Positions 8,228 through 16,820 of a DNA stretch of 64,000 nucleotides are shown piece by piece; the stretch's first letter is position 1, and every line of letters starts with the position of its first letter. The translations under genes and the position numbers were made by a program. This stretch comes from DATEHG01 sp041691295 (GTDB lineage Bacteria > Gemmatimonadota > Gemmatimonadetes > Gemmatimonadales > GWC2-71-9), in NCBI GenBank assembly GCA_041691295.1, contig JBEPVA010000001.1, positions 1-64,000 on the forward strand, read 5' to 3'. A model generated the notes under the pieces. The model was not told the DNA's origin. It was given only the letters and a program-made list of their open reading frames with translations, and searched no databases.

Positions 8228-10392
8228 AGCGAGGGACTGGCCAGGTTTTCAGCGGGTTGGCCGGGCAGCGCCGCGAACGGCGCACCGGCGGCGGGGCGGA
8301 GATACAGCGTACCGTTCGGCCTGGTGCGATCACCGACCTGGGTAGTGACGTAGACCAGCTTGCCCCCATCAGGCGCGATCGAGAAGAAGGTGATCGGCTT
8401 TTCGCTGGCGACCACGACCGCGACGCTGTCGCTGCCCGCCGGACGCGTCACGATCTGATACCGGTTGGCGCCGGATTTACGCTCGACCAGATAAGCCACC
8501 GATCCGTCGTGCAGGAAACGCGGCGCGCCTTCCCGCCGGTCGCGGGCCAGCGGCGCGGTGGGCTCACTGGTCTCGGCCATGGCGCGGGTGACCACACCGC
8601 TGGTCCCTTCACGGAATACCACATACGCCAGCTCGGCGCCGTCAGCCGAAATCGCGGGCTCCTGGGTGGCAGCGGTGCCGCCGGTGAGTGCGTGGACGTC
8701 GGTGCCCTGTGTGGTCATGCTGTAGATCTGGCTGTGCCCCGCACGCGACGAGGTGAACACGATCCGCTTGCCATCCGGGGTCCAGACCGGAGTATTGTCG
8801 AGACCAGGTTCGCTGGTCAGCCGCTGCGAATTCAAGCCGTCCGCGTCGGCCACCCAGATATCGAAGTTGCCGGCGCCGCCCTTGTCCGAGCTGTACACGA
8901 TGCGGGTCCGATCGGGCGAGTAGGACGCCTGCACGTTGGTCGCACCATCGGCCACGATCGGCACCCACTCACTGGACCGGTCCTGGGCCACGGCGTAGAT
9001 GCCATAGCCACCGTGGCGGGACGAAGAGACCAGCAGGTCACCGGTGATATAGATCGTGCTGCTGGCGGACTTTCCTCCGGGCCCCGTGACGGTGACGATC
9101 GCGCTGCCCAGGCCCTGGGCGTGCAGGGTGCCGGTCGAGTCGGCCGTGACCACACTGGTGTCGGAGCTGCGCCAGGCCGGCCGGGGCACCGCACCGAGGC
9201 GGGTACCCTGGTCATCCATCAGCGTCGCGACGAGATGGGTGGTGCTGTCAAATCCAAGCGCCACCCGGGACCGGTCGAGGGCCACGGCGCCAGCCACGAC
9301 CTCGACATTCCAGATGGTGTGTTTGTATCCCGGCGTCGAGGCCTCGAGGGTGGTGCGGCCGATGCCACGGGCGCTGAGCTTTCCGGTGAGGGAGTCAAAG
9401 GCCGCTACGCTCGAGTCGCCGATGCGCCACGAAAACTGGACTCCGGTGATCGGCGTCGAATCGGCCGCTTCGGCCCGGATCCCGAACTGCCGGGCGGTGC
9501 CCAGCGGAATTCGAATGGCGTCATTGGCCGGCGGACTCAGCACAAACCGGGCAATCTGAGGGCGGACGGTGACAGTTAGCCGGACATCCTGGAGAAAACC
9601 CGAGGCCGAGATCGTGGCCTGACCGGAGCCGACGGCGCGGATCAGGCCGGCCGCCTCGATTGTCACGATGGTGGAATCAGAGGTGTGCCAGACGAGGGTC
9701 GAGGCCGGCAGGCGGCGATTACCCTGGGCGGGAACCAGCACGGCCAGCGAATCGCCGTCGCCGACATTGAGAATCACGCTGGTCTGTTCAAAGGCGAGCG
9801 GGGTCAGCGCCACCGCGACTGGGACCCCGACCACCGGCCCGCTGCTGGCAAAGACTTCTATGGTGCCCTGACCCGCGCCAACGCCGAGGATCGTTCCCAG
9901 AGTATCCGACAGCACCGCTACCTCCGGCTTGGTCGATTTCCAGGTTAGATGCATCGTGGTGACTGGCAGTCCATCCGTCCGGACGCCAGTGACGGTCAGA
10001 TGACCGATTTCAGTGGGCAGGAGCGTGAGGCTGGCCGGCTGAACCGACAAGTCCTTGAGCATCGGCTCAGGAGTTCCCGCCACCAGCACGTCGATGGTCT
10101 TGGATTTCTTGCCGGCCTGGATCACGACCTTGGTGCGGCCCGGCGCCAGCCCGGTGATCGTGCCGCTCGATTCCACCCGGGCAATTCGCTGGTCCCGGAC
10201 CAGGTACTTGATGTCGAGGACCGCATCGCCCTTTTCGTCGTAGGCCTGCACACTCAGTCCGGCCCGCTGTCCCACCTTGAGCAGCACCGAGTCCTGCTGC
10301 ACGAACAGCTCGCTGGCGGCCTGAGCCGAAAGGGGCGCCAGCGGCAGGCCGCTGAGCAGCAGCAATGTCAGGAGGGTGCGGACCCGGACCAT
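8224..10392 (-). CDS. Exported protein with Ig-like (BIG2) repeats and a TolB-type propeller
   Basis: About 722 aa. A signal peptide (LLTLLLLSGLPLAPLSAQA) is followed by several bacterial Ig-like domains with the usual closing motif (GLAPGRTKVVI, GVGAGQGTIEV, GIGRTTLEAS). A C-terminal PD40/TolB-like beta-propeller has repeated blades such as SPDRTRIVYSSD and TPDGKRIVFTSS. It is probably periplasmic or surface-exposed and involved in adhesion or carbohydrate/protein binding. Of two adjacent ATGs the one at 10392 has AGGA five bases upstream and is preferred over 10395. A longer frame reaches 10455 but would bury the signal peptide. Confidence 0.82.
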   Translation of the reverse strand: MVRVRTLLTLLLLSGLPLAPLSAQAASELFVQQDSVLLKVGQRAGLSVQAYDEKGDAVLDIKYLVRDQRIARVESSGTITGLAPGRTKVVIQAGKKSKTIDVLVAGTPEPMLKDLSVQPASLTLLPTEIGHLTVTGVRTDGLPVTTMHLTWKSTKPEVAVLSDTLGTILGVGAGQGTIEVFASSGPVVGVPVAVALTPLAFEQTSVILNVGDGDSLAVLVPAQGNRRLPASTLVWHTSDSTIVTIEAAGLIRAVGSGQATISASGFLQDVRLTVTVRPQIARFVLSPPANDAIRIPLGTARQFGIRAEAADSTPITGVQFSWRIGDSSVAAFDSLTGKLSARGIGRTTLEASTPGYKHTIWNVEVVAGAVALDRSRVALGFDSTTHLVATLMDDQGTRLGAVPRPAWRSSDTSVVTADSTGTLHAQGLGSAIVTVTGPGGKSASSTIYITGDLLVSSSRHGGYGIYAVAQDRSSEWVPIVADGATNVQASYSPDRTRIVYSSDKGGAGNFDIWVADADGLNSQRLTSEPGLDNTPVWTPDGKRIVFTSSRAGHSQIYSMTTQGTDVHALTGGTAATQEPAISADGAELAYVVFREGTSGVVTRAMAETSEPTAPLARDRREGAPRFLHDGSVAYLVERKSGANRYQIVTRPAGSDSVAVVVASEKPITFFSIAPDGGKLVYVTTQVGDRTRPNGTLYLRPAAGAPFAALPGQPAENLASPSL

Positions 10393-10455
10393 CATTGTCC
10401 TGTGGCTATGGAAGGCAGGAAGTTTAATCGCGACCGGAGATTTCCCAAGCATCAT

Positions 10456-12561
10456 TCAGTGGGCCTGTCGCGGCAGGCGCTCATCCCAGCTCTTTTCCCG
10501 GACTACCCGACCGCCGCTGCGGATCTGCCGCGTGAAGATGACGTGTAGCTCGGCGCTGTCGGAGACGATTTCGATCCGGGTCCGGAGGTCGAGCATTCGA
10601 GTGCCGGTGGCCAGCCGATGCCATTCCTCGCCGAGGAATCGGGAATGGCCGGGATCGGCATCGGTGGTCTGCCAGGTTTCGTGCTCGGTGTTGGTCAGCC
10701 GACGAGCGCCGACATTGTAGGCCCACGAGGTGAACAGCTGCACCGTGGTGGTCCCGGCCAGCTGATCGTGACTGATTCGGCTGACACCGGGTTCAGGCAG
10801 GGGACCATCGCGGGAATCGGGCGCGTGTGCCCGTGGTTCCGATGCCGGCAGCGCGGCCAACTGGCCCGGCGCCCCGGGCACAATGGGCAGTTCGATGCCT
10901 GTCGCCCTGGTGCCGACGACCAGCGAAGTGCTCATGGCACGCGGTGAGGGCCACATCATCGGGAACTGGGCATTGGTCACCGCGATCCTGATCCGGTGCC
11001 CGGGGTGGAAGGTCCAGGTGGTAAAATGGAGTTCAAAGGCCAGGTCGTACCATTGGCCCGGCACCAGAGGCGTGCTGACGGTGCTGCTGTCGCGCAGGGT
11101 GCCATTGATTCCGCCGCCGGTGACAAGGGCGACAGGTCCGTCGGGCCCCACATCCTCCAGCCGCACGATCCAGTTGGCCTGCGGCGCGGTGGCCGATACC
11201 CGGAGCCGCACCAGCGGTGTGCCCACCATCGTGAGGGTGTCCGTCAGCAGCGGCGAGTCAAAGACCAGGCTGCCGGCATCGTCGGGCCGCATATCACCGG
11301 TGGTCTCCCCCCACCAGTCGCCGCCGCGGGTGCCGCTGCCGGCCTGATAGGCCAGGCTGACTATTGACGAGTCGCGCGGCGTTGTGCCAAGTCGTCCTTC
11401 GGCCTCCGGGAAGAAGCTTCGCTTATCGAGGCCCGGAATCGGCCACTGCAAAAAGCGCCACTGCCCGGGCGTCATCTGCCGGCTGGCGTCCGGCGGATGG
11501 CCATCCCGCACGAACGTCATGAACCTCGGCTCCTGAAGCAGCCCGGTGTCCTCGTTCCGGAGCCAGTGATTCCACCAGCGCACCGCGCGGGCACGCCACT
11601 CGTAATTCGGTCCGGGAACGCCGTCATCGGGCCAGGCGTGATTCCACGGCCCGATTTCCACCTTGAGCGGCCCCGGCATCCGGTCGAGCGCCCGGATCGG
11701 GGTATCCCGGTAGCCGTCGAGCAGCCCGCCGATGAGATACGCGGGAATCGTCAGCGCGGCGTAGTTGCCACGGGGAGCGTGCTTGCGCCAGAACCGGCCG
11801 TCGATCGGCTGCTTGAGATAGGTGAGGATCCAGGGATAGGCGGTGAAGCGGTTGGCGAAGTAGGCCGAGTCGAGCGGATAGCCGGGAGTCTGCGGCAAGC
11901 CGTTCTCGTGATCGATCTGCAACAGGTAGGGATCGATGTGCAGTACGCCGTCGACGTAGTGCACATCGTCGTGGAACAGGTCGTCGGAAGCGTGCAGCGC
12001 GATGATGGCCTTGAGCGCCGGGGGATGGCGCATCGAGACCTGCAGCGCGTTGAATCCTCCCCAGCTGATCCCCCACATCCCCACACGGCCGTTACTGGCG
12101 GGGGCCACGGCCAGCTGCCGGATGATCTCGTCAGCGTCCTCGAGCTCGAGGTCGGAATACTCGCGCGGCGGCAGATGCCCCGTCGATCCGCCGCTGCCGC
12201 GGATATCGACCTTGGCCATGATGAAGCCGCGGCGGGTGAAATAATCGTAGAGCGGAAAGTCGCGCTGATAGAATGAGTCGTCCTTGCGATAGGGCAGGTA
12301 CTCGAGCAGCACCGGAAACGTTTCGCCGGGAGTGCGTGGGACTGGCCGCCACCAGGTGATGGCCAGCCTGGTGCCGTCCGGCATCGGCAGAAACGAGTGA
12401 GTGGTGGTGTAGCGGTAATCGCGGGCCACAACCGAGTCGTGCCTCAGCGCGGGGCGCGGTGGCACCGCCAGAGAACCGAGCAGCAACAGTCCGCTCACTA
12501 CCATAGGTGTCGATCTCGCTGGGTTGGCTGGACGGGAACGGGGCGCAACCTGGCAAGCCAT
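10456..12561 (-). CDS. CocE/NonD-family exported hydrolase (X-Pro dipeptidyl-peptidase S15 type)
   Basis: Up to 701 aa. The N-terminal alpha/beta-hydrolase domain has the nucleophile elbow GISWGG, an oxyanion-type segment after KVDIRGSGGS and a candidate catalytic His in GPWNHAW. The C-terminal jelly-roll domain (FHPGHRIRIAVTNAQFP) is the X-Pro dipeptidyl-peptidase C-terminal domain. The family hydrolyses esters, acyl or X-Pro bonds. A hydrophobic signal begins at the internal Met at 12504, so that ATG is an alternative start, and neither has a strong ribosome binding site. An AT-rich candidate promoter lies just upstream. Confidence 0.88.
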   Translation of the reverse strand: MACQVAPRSRPANPARSTPMVVSGLLLLGSLAVPPRPALRHDSVVARDYRYTTTHSFLPMPDGTRLAITWWRPVPRTPGETFPVLLEYLPYRKDDSFYQRDFPLYDYFTRRGFIMAKVDIRGSGGSTGHLPPREYSDLELEDADEIIRQLAVAPASNGRVGMWGISWGGFNALQVSMRHPPALKAIIALHASDDLFHDDVHYVDGVLHIDPYLLQIDHENGLPQTPGYPLDSAYFANRFTAYPWILTYLKQPIDGRFWRKHAPRGNYAALTIPAYLIGGLLDGYRDTPIRALDRMPGPLKVEIGPWNHAWPDDGVPGPNYEWRARAVRWWNHWLRNEDTGLLQEPRFMTFVRDGHPPDASRQMTPGQWRFLQWPIPGLDKRSFFPEAEGRLGTTPRDSSIVSLAYQAGSGTRGGDWWGETTGDMRPDDAGSLVFDSPLLTDTLTMVGTPLVRLRVSATAPQANWIVRLEDVGPDGPVALVTGGGINGTLRDSSTVSTPLVPGQWYDLAFELHFTTWTFHPGHRIRIAVTNAQFPMMWPSPRAMSTSLVVGTRATGIELPIVPGAPGQLAALPASEPRAHAPDSRDGPLPEPGVSRISHDQLAGTTTVQLFTSWAYNVGARRLTNTEHETWQTTDADPGHSRFLGEEWHRLATGTRMLDLRTRIEIVSDSAELHVIFTRQIRSGGRVVREKSWDERLPRQAH

Positions 12562-12601
12562 ACTGACGAGGGGCGAAGAGCATGACTTAGTACTGTAAGT
12601 T

Positions 12602-12607
12602 ATTATA
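12602..12607 (-). promoter_or_regulatory. Candidate -10 box in an AT-rich island
   Basis: The minus strand reads TATAAT here, inside an AT-rich stretch (about 12585-12645) between the divergent hydrolase and Lys-rich protein genes. No convincing -35 hexamer lies at standard spacing. The element is about 40 bases before the hydrolase start. Confidence 0.3.
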
Positions 12608-12779
12608 TATCAGTCATTTAACAAGATTGACTGAATTCAGGGCAGTGGAGTGACCCGGGTTCTGGCAGCGACCTGTGCCGTCGGGGACTATCCGCCACTC
12701 TCTCTTGCAGAACCACCGAAGCGGTGCATCTTATTCAGCAGTTCAATCGCCGACCCGAATTCCCCCGGAGGAGATCACG

Positions 12780-13205
12780 ATGGCCGAGCTGAGCATGATG
12801 GAGATGGGCTGGTCTGGTTCCGGTTGGATGGATCCCGCCCCGATGCCGCTTGATCCGGAGCCTGTCACCCCGGCGCCGACAATGCCGCCCCGACCGGCGC
12901 CGACCATGAGCTCGCCACCGGCGGCGGCCGCCCCGAAGAAGCCAGCGGCCAAGAAGGCAGCCGCGAAGAAGCCGGCGAAGAAGAAGCCAGCGGCCAAGAA
13001 GGCGGCGGCCGCGAAGAAACCGGCGAAGAAGAAGCCGGCCAGGAAAGCCGCCAAGAAGAAGATCGTGAAGAAGGTGGCCAGGAAGCCGGCCAGGAAAGCC
13101 GCCAAGAAGGTCAAGAAGCCGGCCAAGAAGGCCGCCCGCAAGGCGGCGAAAAAGGCCGCCAGGAAGAGCGGCAAGAAAAAGGGCGGCAAGAAGAAGAAGC
13201 GGTAG
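12780..13205 (+). CDS. Lys/Ala/Pro-rich histone H1-like basic protein
   Basis: The 141-aa product has an acidic/Met-rich head of about 25 residues, a Pro-rich middle and then about 90 residues of AAKKPAKKKPAAKK-type repeats ending in a Lys/Gly tail. Such tails are known in bacterial histone H1-like proteins that bind DNA nonspecifically, so a nucleoid role is likely. The start is fixed by GGAGGAG seven bases before the ATG at 12780, although the frame is open further upstream. A perfect 12-bp terminator follows at 13219. The AAG/GCC-rich repeats should be prone to slippage. Confidence 0.82.
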   Translation: MAELSMMEMGWSGSGWMDPAPMPLDPEPVTPAPTMPPRPAPTMSSPPAAAAPKKPAAKKAAAKKPAKKKPAAKKAAAAKKPAKKKPARKAAKKKIVKKVARKPARKAAKKVKKPAKKAARKAAKKAARKSGKKKGGKKKKR

Positions 13206-13218
13206 CTCCGCAGTCTCA

Positions 13219-13245
13219 GGCGCCCCGGTCGCGGACCGGGGCGCC
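13219..13245 (+). terminator. Intrinsic terminator of the Lys-rich protein gene
   Basis: GGCGCCCCGGTC (13219-13230) and GACCGGGGCGCC (13234-13245) form a perfect 12-bp stem with a GCG loop, followed by TTCGTTTAT. Confidence 0.8.
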
Positions 13246-13324
13246 TTCGTTTATCCTTCCCCGTTACAGCGCGCGACATCCCGAGCAATTTTCCCTCTTG
13301 CCATCCTGGCAGGGACGCTCATTC

Positions 13325-14692
13325 ATGACCATTCCCCGTCCGATCCGCGGTAACCTCTTCCTGCTGCTGGCCGGCGTGCTGCTGGTGGCTTGCACGGCGG
13401 CACCCAAGGACCGGATTGCCCTGATCGGGGCGACGATCATCGATGGCTCGGGCAGTGAACCCCGGCCAGACATGGTCATCGTGATTCATGGCGGTCGGAT
13501 CGAATCGATCGAACCCAAGGCCGGGTTCAAGCTGCCCAAGACCGCGCGGGCGGTCGATGTCAGCGGCAAGTGGATCATCCCCGGGTTGATCGATGCCCAC
13601 GCGCACGTGGCCTCATGGACCCTGCCCAGGTACCTGGCCTACGGGGTCACGTCGGTGCGGGACCTGCACGGCACCGAGGACACGATCCTTGGCCTCAAGG
13701 AAGAGGCCGGGCGCGGGGCCATCCTGTCGCCGCGGATCTACAGCGCCGGAGCCATGATCGACGGCGCGCCCAAGACCTACGCCGATGCGTCGGAAGTAAA
13801 GACCGAAGACGAGGCCCGGCGCGCGGTGGATGCGCGGGTAGTGGCGGGAGTGGACTACCTCAAGGTCTACACCCACATCACCCCGGCCTTGCTGAAAGCC
13901 GTGGTCGGGGAAGCCAGCAACTTTCACGTTCCGGTGGCGGCGCATCTCGGGCTGACCGACGCCCTTACCGCGGCCAAGCTCGGGGTTCGCAGCATCGAAC
14001 ACCTGAGCGGCATCCCTGAGGCCATCGCCAAGAAGCCGGAGCCGATCTATGCGGCGCACCAGTCCGGGTTCTTTGCCGGATGGACGGCGTTCGAGCATGC
14101 CTGGAACGATCTCGACAGCACCTCGATTTCGCAGGTGGCCATCGAGCTGGCCAGGAGCGGCGTCATCCTGGTACCAACGCTCACGGTGCACGAGACGTTC
14201 AGTCACATGGACGATTCGACCGGCCTGGCCTCTCCCGATCTCAAGAGTGTCCCTGATTCCGAGATCAAGCGCTGGGATGTGCCGGGGATGATTGCCCGGG
14301 CCGGCTGGAAGCCGGCCGACTTCGAGGCGTTCCGGAAGGCCCGGTCGCAGCAGGACCTGCTGGTCCGAGAATTCCGCAGCGCTGGCGGGATCATCGCGGT
14401 CGGCACCGATGCGTCCAATCAGCTGCTGGTCCCCGGCGCCAGCGAACACGCCGAGCTGTCACTGCTGGTGGCAGCGGGGCTGACTCCGAACGATGCCCTG
14501 ATAGCCGCAACTCGGAATGGCGCCACGCTGCTCAGCGCGGATTCGATCGGCCTGCTGATTCCCGGCAAGGTGGCTGACCTGGTGGTGCTCAACAGCGACC
14601 CGCTGGCCGATATTGCCAACACCCGGCACATCGACCTGGTCATGGTGCGGGGCCTGCTGCTGAAGGCCGATTCGCTCCGCTCGAACTGGTAA
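13325..14692 (+). CDS. Lipoprotein amidohydrolase (imidazolonepropionase/prolidase-like)
   Basis: The 455-aa product starts with a lipoprotein signal (LLLAGVLLVAC, lipobox LVAC). It then shows the amidohydrolase fold: HxH metal motif in LIDAHAHVAS, Lys in DYLKVYTH, His in VAAHLGL and SIEHLSG, and the catalytic Asp in GTDASN. The family hydrolyses cyclic amides or X-Pro dipeptides and the substrate is unknown. The ATG at 13325 has AGGG about ten bases upstream and starts directly at the signal peptide. A TTG at 13298 would add a non-signal extension. It shares its design with the amidohydrolase at 62653-63972. Confidence 0.85.
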   Translation: MTIPRPIRGNLFLLLAGVLLVACTAAPKDRIALIGATIIDGSGSEPRPDMVIVIHGGRIESIEPKAGFKLPKTARAVDVSGKWIIPGLIDAHAHVASWTLPRYLAYGVTSVRDLHGTEDTILGLKEEAGRGAILSPRIYSAGAMIDGAPKTYADASEVKTEDEARRAVDARVVAGVDYLKVYTHITPALLKAVVGEASNFHVPVAAHLGLTDALTAAKLGVRSIEHLSGIPEAIAKKPEPIYAAHQSGFFAGWTAFEHAWNDLDSTSISQVAIELARSGVILVPTLTVHETFSHMDDSTGLASPDLKSVPDSEIKRWDVPGMIARAGWKPADFEAFRKARSQQDLLVREFRSAGGIIAVGTDASNQLLVPGASEHAELSLLVAAGLTPNDALIAATRNGATLLSADSIGLLIPGKVADLVVLNSDPLADIANTRHIDLVMVRGLLLKADSLRSNW

Positions 14693-14696
14693 GGGA

Positions 14697-15059
14697 GTGG
14701 CCGGTGTCCAGCTGCTGCTGGCCTGGAGCGCCGTGGGCGCCTGGTTTCTGCTCTGGCGCCTGGCTGGAGCCCGCACCGCTGCTGCCAGCAGCACATCGGC
14801 CACCACCACTCGCCGGGTCCTCTTCCCGCTCGCCATCGAAGCATTGCTCCTGGTGCTCTTTTCCGCCCTCTGGTTCGGCAGTCTGGGACACGGCGCCTGG
14901 TGGCTGCTGTTCCTCGTCATTGGCCGGCTGATCGAAGTGCCTGCCCGCCTCAAGGCCCGGGCCGCCGATCCCGACCGAACTCCGTTCTCCTGTCCCAACC
15001 TGACCGGGTCGCTGGTCCGGCTGCTCGGCGCGGGCGCACTGCTGGCGTGGCTGCTATGA
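14697..15059 (+). CDS. Four-helix integral membrane protein, unknown
   Basis: A 120-aa protein with four predicted hydrophobic helices (LLLAWSAVGAWFLLWRLAG, LAIEALLLVLFSALWFG, AWWLLFLVIGRLIEV and a C-terminal helix), and no recognised family. The start is taken as GTG at 14697, four bases after the amidohydrolase stop. The purine run GGGAG lies immediately before it, so initiation is not well defined. The stop overlaps the next ATG (ATGA), which couples it to the alpha-toroid gene. Confidence 0.65.
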   Translation: MAGVQLLLAWSAVGAWFLLWRLAGARTAAASSTSATTTRRVLFPLAIEALLLVLFSALWFGSLGHGAWWLLFLVIGRLIEVPARLKARAADPDRTPFSCPNLTGSLVRLLGAGALLAWLL

Positions 15060-15946
15060 GTCCTGCCGAACCGACGCCGGCTGAAGCCGTCGAGAAGCTG
15101 GCCGAGTATTTCCGGCCACTGCCCACCCGCCAGGGGGTTTTGGCCCGCCGGCTGCTCCGCCGGCCCGCACCGGGCGATGCGGAGCTGACCGTCAAGTTGC
15201 AGCGCCAGCTGGCGGCGGAGGTCGGCCCCGATGGGATGGTGGCCGGCGGCCTGGCCTTTACCGCGTTCCGCCTGATCGAACTGATCGAACTCGGTTGCGA
15301 TGAGGAAACGCCGGCGGTGCCGCGGTTGATTACCTGGCTGCTGGCCCAGCAGGACCAGCCCGGCGCCTATGGGGAATCCTGCGTCCCGACCCGGCACGAG
15401 CAGGGCGCTTGCGAGCACTACCTTGCTGGATTCCTGAGCCCCGGTCCGCTGATGATCCGGGTGGCACCGGTGACTTTCCCCAATGGCAAGGTCTTCCGGG
15501 TCGAGCCGGCCGCACGGTTTGCGCTGAGCTGCCTCGGGCTCCGTGCCCTGCAGCTCACACCGGCCCGGACCTACGCCGCCGTTCGACGGCACCTGAGCTC
15601 ACTGGCCAAACTCAAGAATGCCTGGGTGACGTGGGACGGGTTCTTTCCGCCCGACCTGCTGCTCACCGCCCTCACCGCACTCGGCACCGCCGGCGACCTC
15701 GAGCGCAGCGCCACCGCCGCGGCGACCAGTTTCGTGGTGGCCCACCAGAATAGTGAAGGCGAATGGCCCGGGGCCGACCTGTTCGTGGCGCTCGAGGCAT
15801 TGCTGGCCGTGGGCAGTCCGGAGGCGCTGGGCGCCATCCATCGGTCGCTACGGTGTTTGATCGAGCGCCAGCGGGCCGATGGCAGCTTCGGGCCGGCGGC
15901 GCAGCAGGAGCGGGCGCTGATCGCGTTGCGGGGGTTGGTGGCTTAG
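15056..15946 (+). CDS. Prenyltransferase/terpene-cyclase-type alpha-alpha toroid protein
   Basis: A 296-aa helical protein with repeats resembling the squalene-hopene cyclase/prenyltransferase toroid (TSFVVAHQNSEGEWPGADLF, LIERQRADGSFGP, where QxxDGSFG is a QW-like motif). It lacks an obvious DxDD catalytic motif, so it may be a binding or non-terpene member. The ATG overlaps the membrane-protein stop by four bases. The pair may act together at the membrane, which is inference. Confidence 0.65.
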   Translation: MSPAEPTPAEAVEKLAEYFRPLPTRQGVLARRLLRRPAPGDAELTVKLQRQLAAEVGPDGMVAGGLAFTAFRLIELIELGCDEETPAVPRLITWLLAQQDQPGAYGESCVPTRHEQGACEHYLAGFLSPGPLMIRVAPVTFPNGKVFRVEPAARFALSCLGLRALQLTPARTYAAVRRHLSSLAKLKNAWVTWDGFFPPDLLLTALTALGTAGDLERSATAAATSFVVAHQNSEGEWPGADLFVALEALLAVGSPEALGAIHRSLRCLIERQRADGSFGPAAQQERALIALRGLVA

Positions 15947-16024
15947 GGGATAGCGGACGTAATTTTGAGGATGACAGCATTAAAATGATGATGCAGATGT
16001 ATGTGCGCCGGCGATCTTTGGTGA

Positions 16025-16618
16025 ATGAACGATCGATCCCAGCGGATCTTCAGACACGGCGGTGTTTGGTTCGACCGCCAATCCAACCGACATCAGGGCC
16101 ACGACTATACGAAGCCGGGCGCCTATTTCGTCACGATAACGGCAGAGAGTCGAAATCGGGTCTTCGGTGGGATGCTTGATGGCCGACTAGAGCTCAATGA
16201 TATCGGATGGCTGGTCCGTGAGGCCTGGAGCACGCTCCCCGTGCACTGCCCATGGGTAGGGATTGGAGACGCGGTGGTCATGCCAGACCACTTCCATGGC
16301 ATCGTCCATATCCTTGCATCTTCGCCTGTTAGGGAGGGCGATCACAAGGATCGCCCCTACCTTGCTGGCCGACCCAAGGGGACAGTTCCGAATTCGGTCG
16401 GGCGTGCGGTTCAGGCGTTCAAGTCCCTGACGACTCGGAGATACATCGAGAAGGTCCGGGCTGATCGATGGACGAGGTATGAGGGGAGACTGTGGCAGCG
16501 GGGATACCACGACCGGATCATCCGTGATAACGCCGAACTGGAGCGAGCACAGCAGTACATCAGGGACAACCCTCGTCGATGGATGTCCTGCAGGCCGAGG
16601 GTCCAAGGAGAACGGTAG
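16025..16618 (+). CDS. REP-associated tyrosine transposase (RAYT, IS200-like Y1)
   Basis: The 197-aa product has the HUH nuclease motif in MPDHFHGIVHI, the N-terminal family signature around HDYTKPGAYFVTITAESR and the C-terminal YIRDNPRRW segment with the presumed nucleophilic Tyr. RAYTs nick and join single-stranded REP hairpins and are domesticated relatives of IS200 transposases. Two REP-like hairpins are associated with it. One at 16336-16360 is translated in frame (as REGDHKDRPYL), and one at 16615-16639 supplies the TAG stop codon. There is no partner orf. The gene lies between two unrelated housekeeping-like genes. Confidence 0.9.
   Translation: MNDRSQRIFRHGGVWFDRQSNRHQGHDYTKPGAYFVTITAESRNRVFGGMLDGRLELNDIGWLVREAWSTLPVHCPWVGIGDAVVMPDHFHGIVHILASSPVREGDHKDRPYLAGRPKGTVPNSVGRAVQAFKSLTTRRYIEKVRADRWTRYEGRLWQRGYHDRIIRDNAELERAQQYIRDNPRRWMSCRPRVQGER
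16336..16360 (-). repeat. REP-like hairpin inside the RAYT gene
   Basis: GGGCGATC (16336-16343) and GATCGCCC (16349-16356) form a perfect 8-bp stem with loop ACAAG, followed by CTAC. Its reverse complement matches the downstream REP at 16615-16639 except for one exchanged stem pair. Confidence 0.8.
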
Positions 16619-16639
16619 GGGCGATGCTTGTCATCGCCC
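16615..16639 (+). repeat. REP-like hairpin at the RAYT stop codon
   Basis: GTAG followed by GGGCGATG (16619-16626), loop CTTGT and CATCGCCC (16632-16639). It is the inverted copy of the hairpin at 16336-16360. The stem base pair next to the loop is G-C here and C-G there, a compensatory change. Confidence 0.8.
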
Positions 16640-16785
16640 GACCGCCTTCCCCCTCGGGCCGGTGAGTGGCCGAACGGCAAGGCAGCCGAACCTCCGCCTG
16701 GGGGGCCAAGGGCCGAACGACAGGCCGCGCGAAGAGGTAGGCAGGGGCCATTCCCCACGGGGCAATGATCGAGGATCTGTTTTCG

Positions 16786-16820
16786 CTTACGGCTTAAGGC
16801 TTACGGCTTATGGCTTCACC
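16786..16820. repeat. Heptamer array (5 units) overlapping the selD start codon
   Basis: CTTACGG, CTTAAGG, CTTACGG, CTTATGG and CTTCACC lie in strict 7-bp register. The fourth unit contains the ATG of selD (16810-16812). No Shine-Dalgarno sequence lies upstream of this ATG other than the array itself. Confidence 0.85.

Noticed and set aside
8257..9579. Long plus-strand open frame opposite the Ig-like/propeller gene
   Set aside because: It has no recognised motif and its composition is typical of a GC-rich antisense frame. The leftward gene has a signal peptide and domains.
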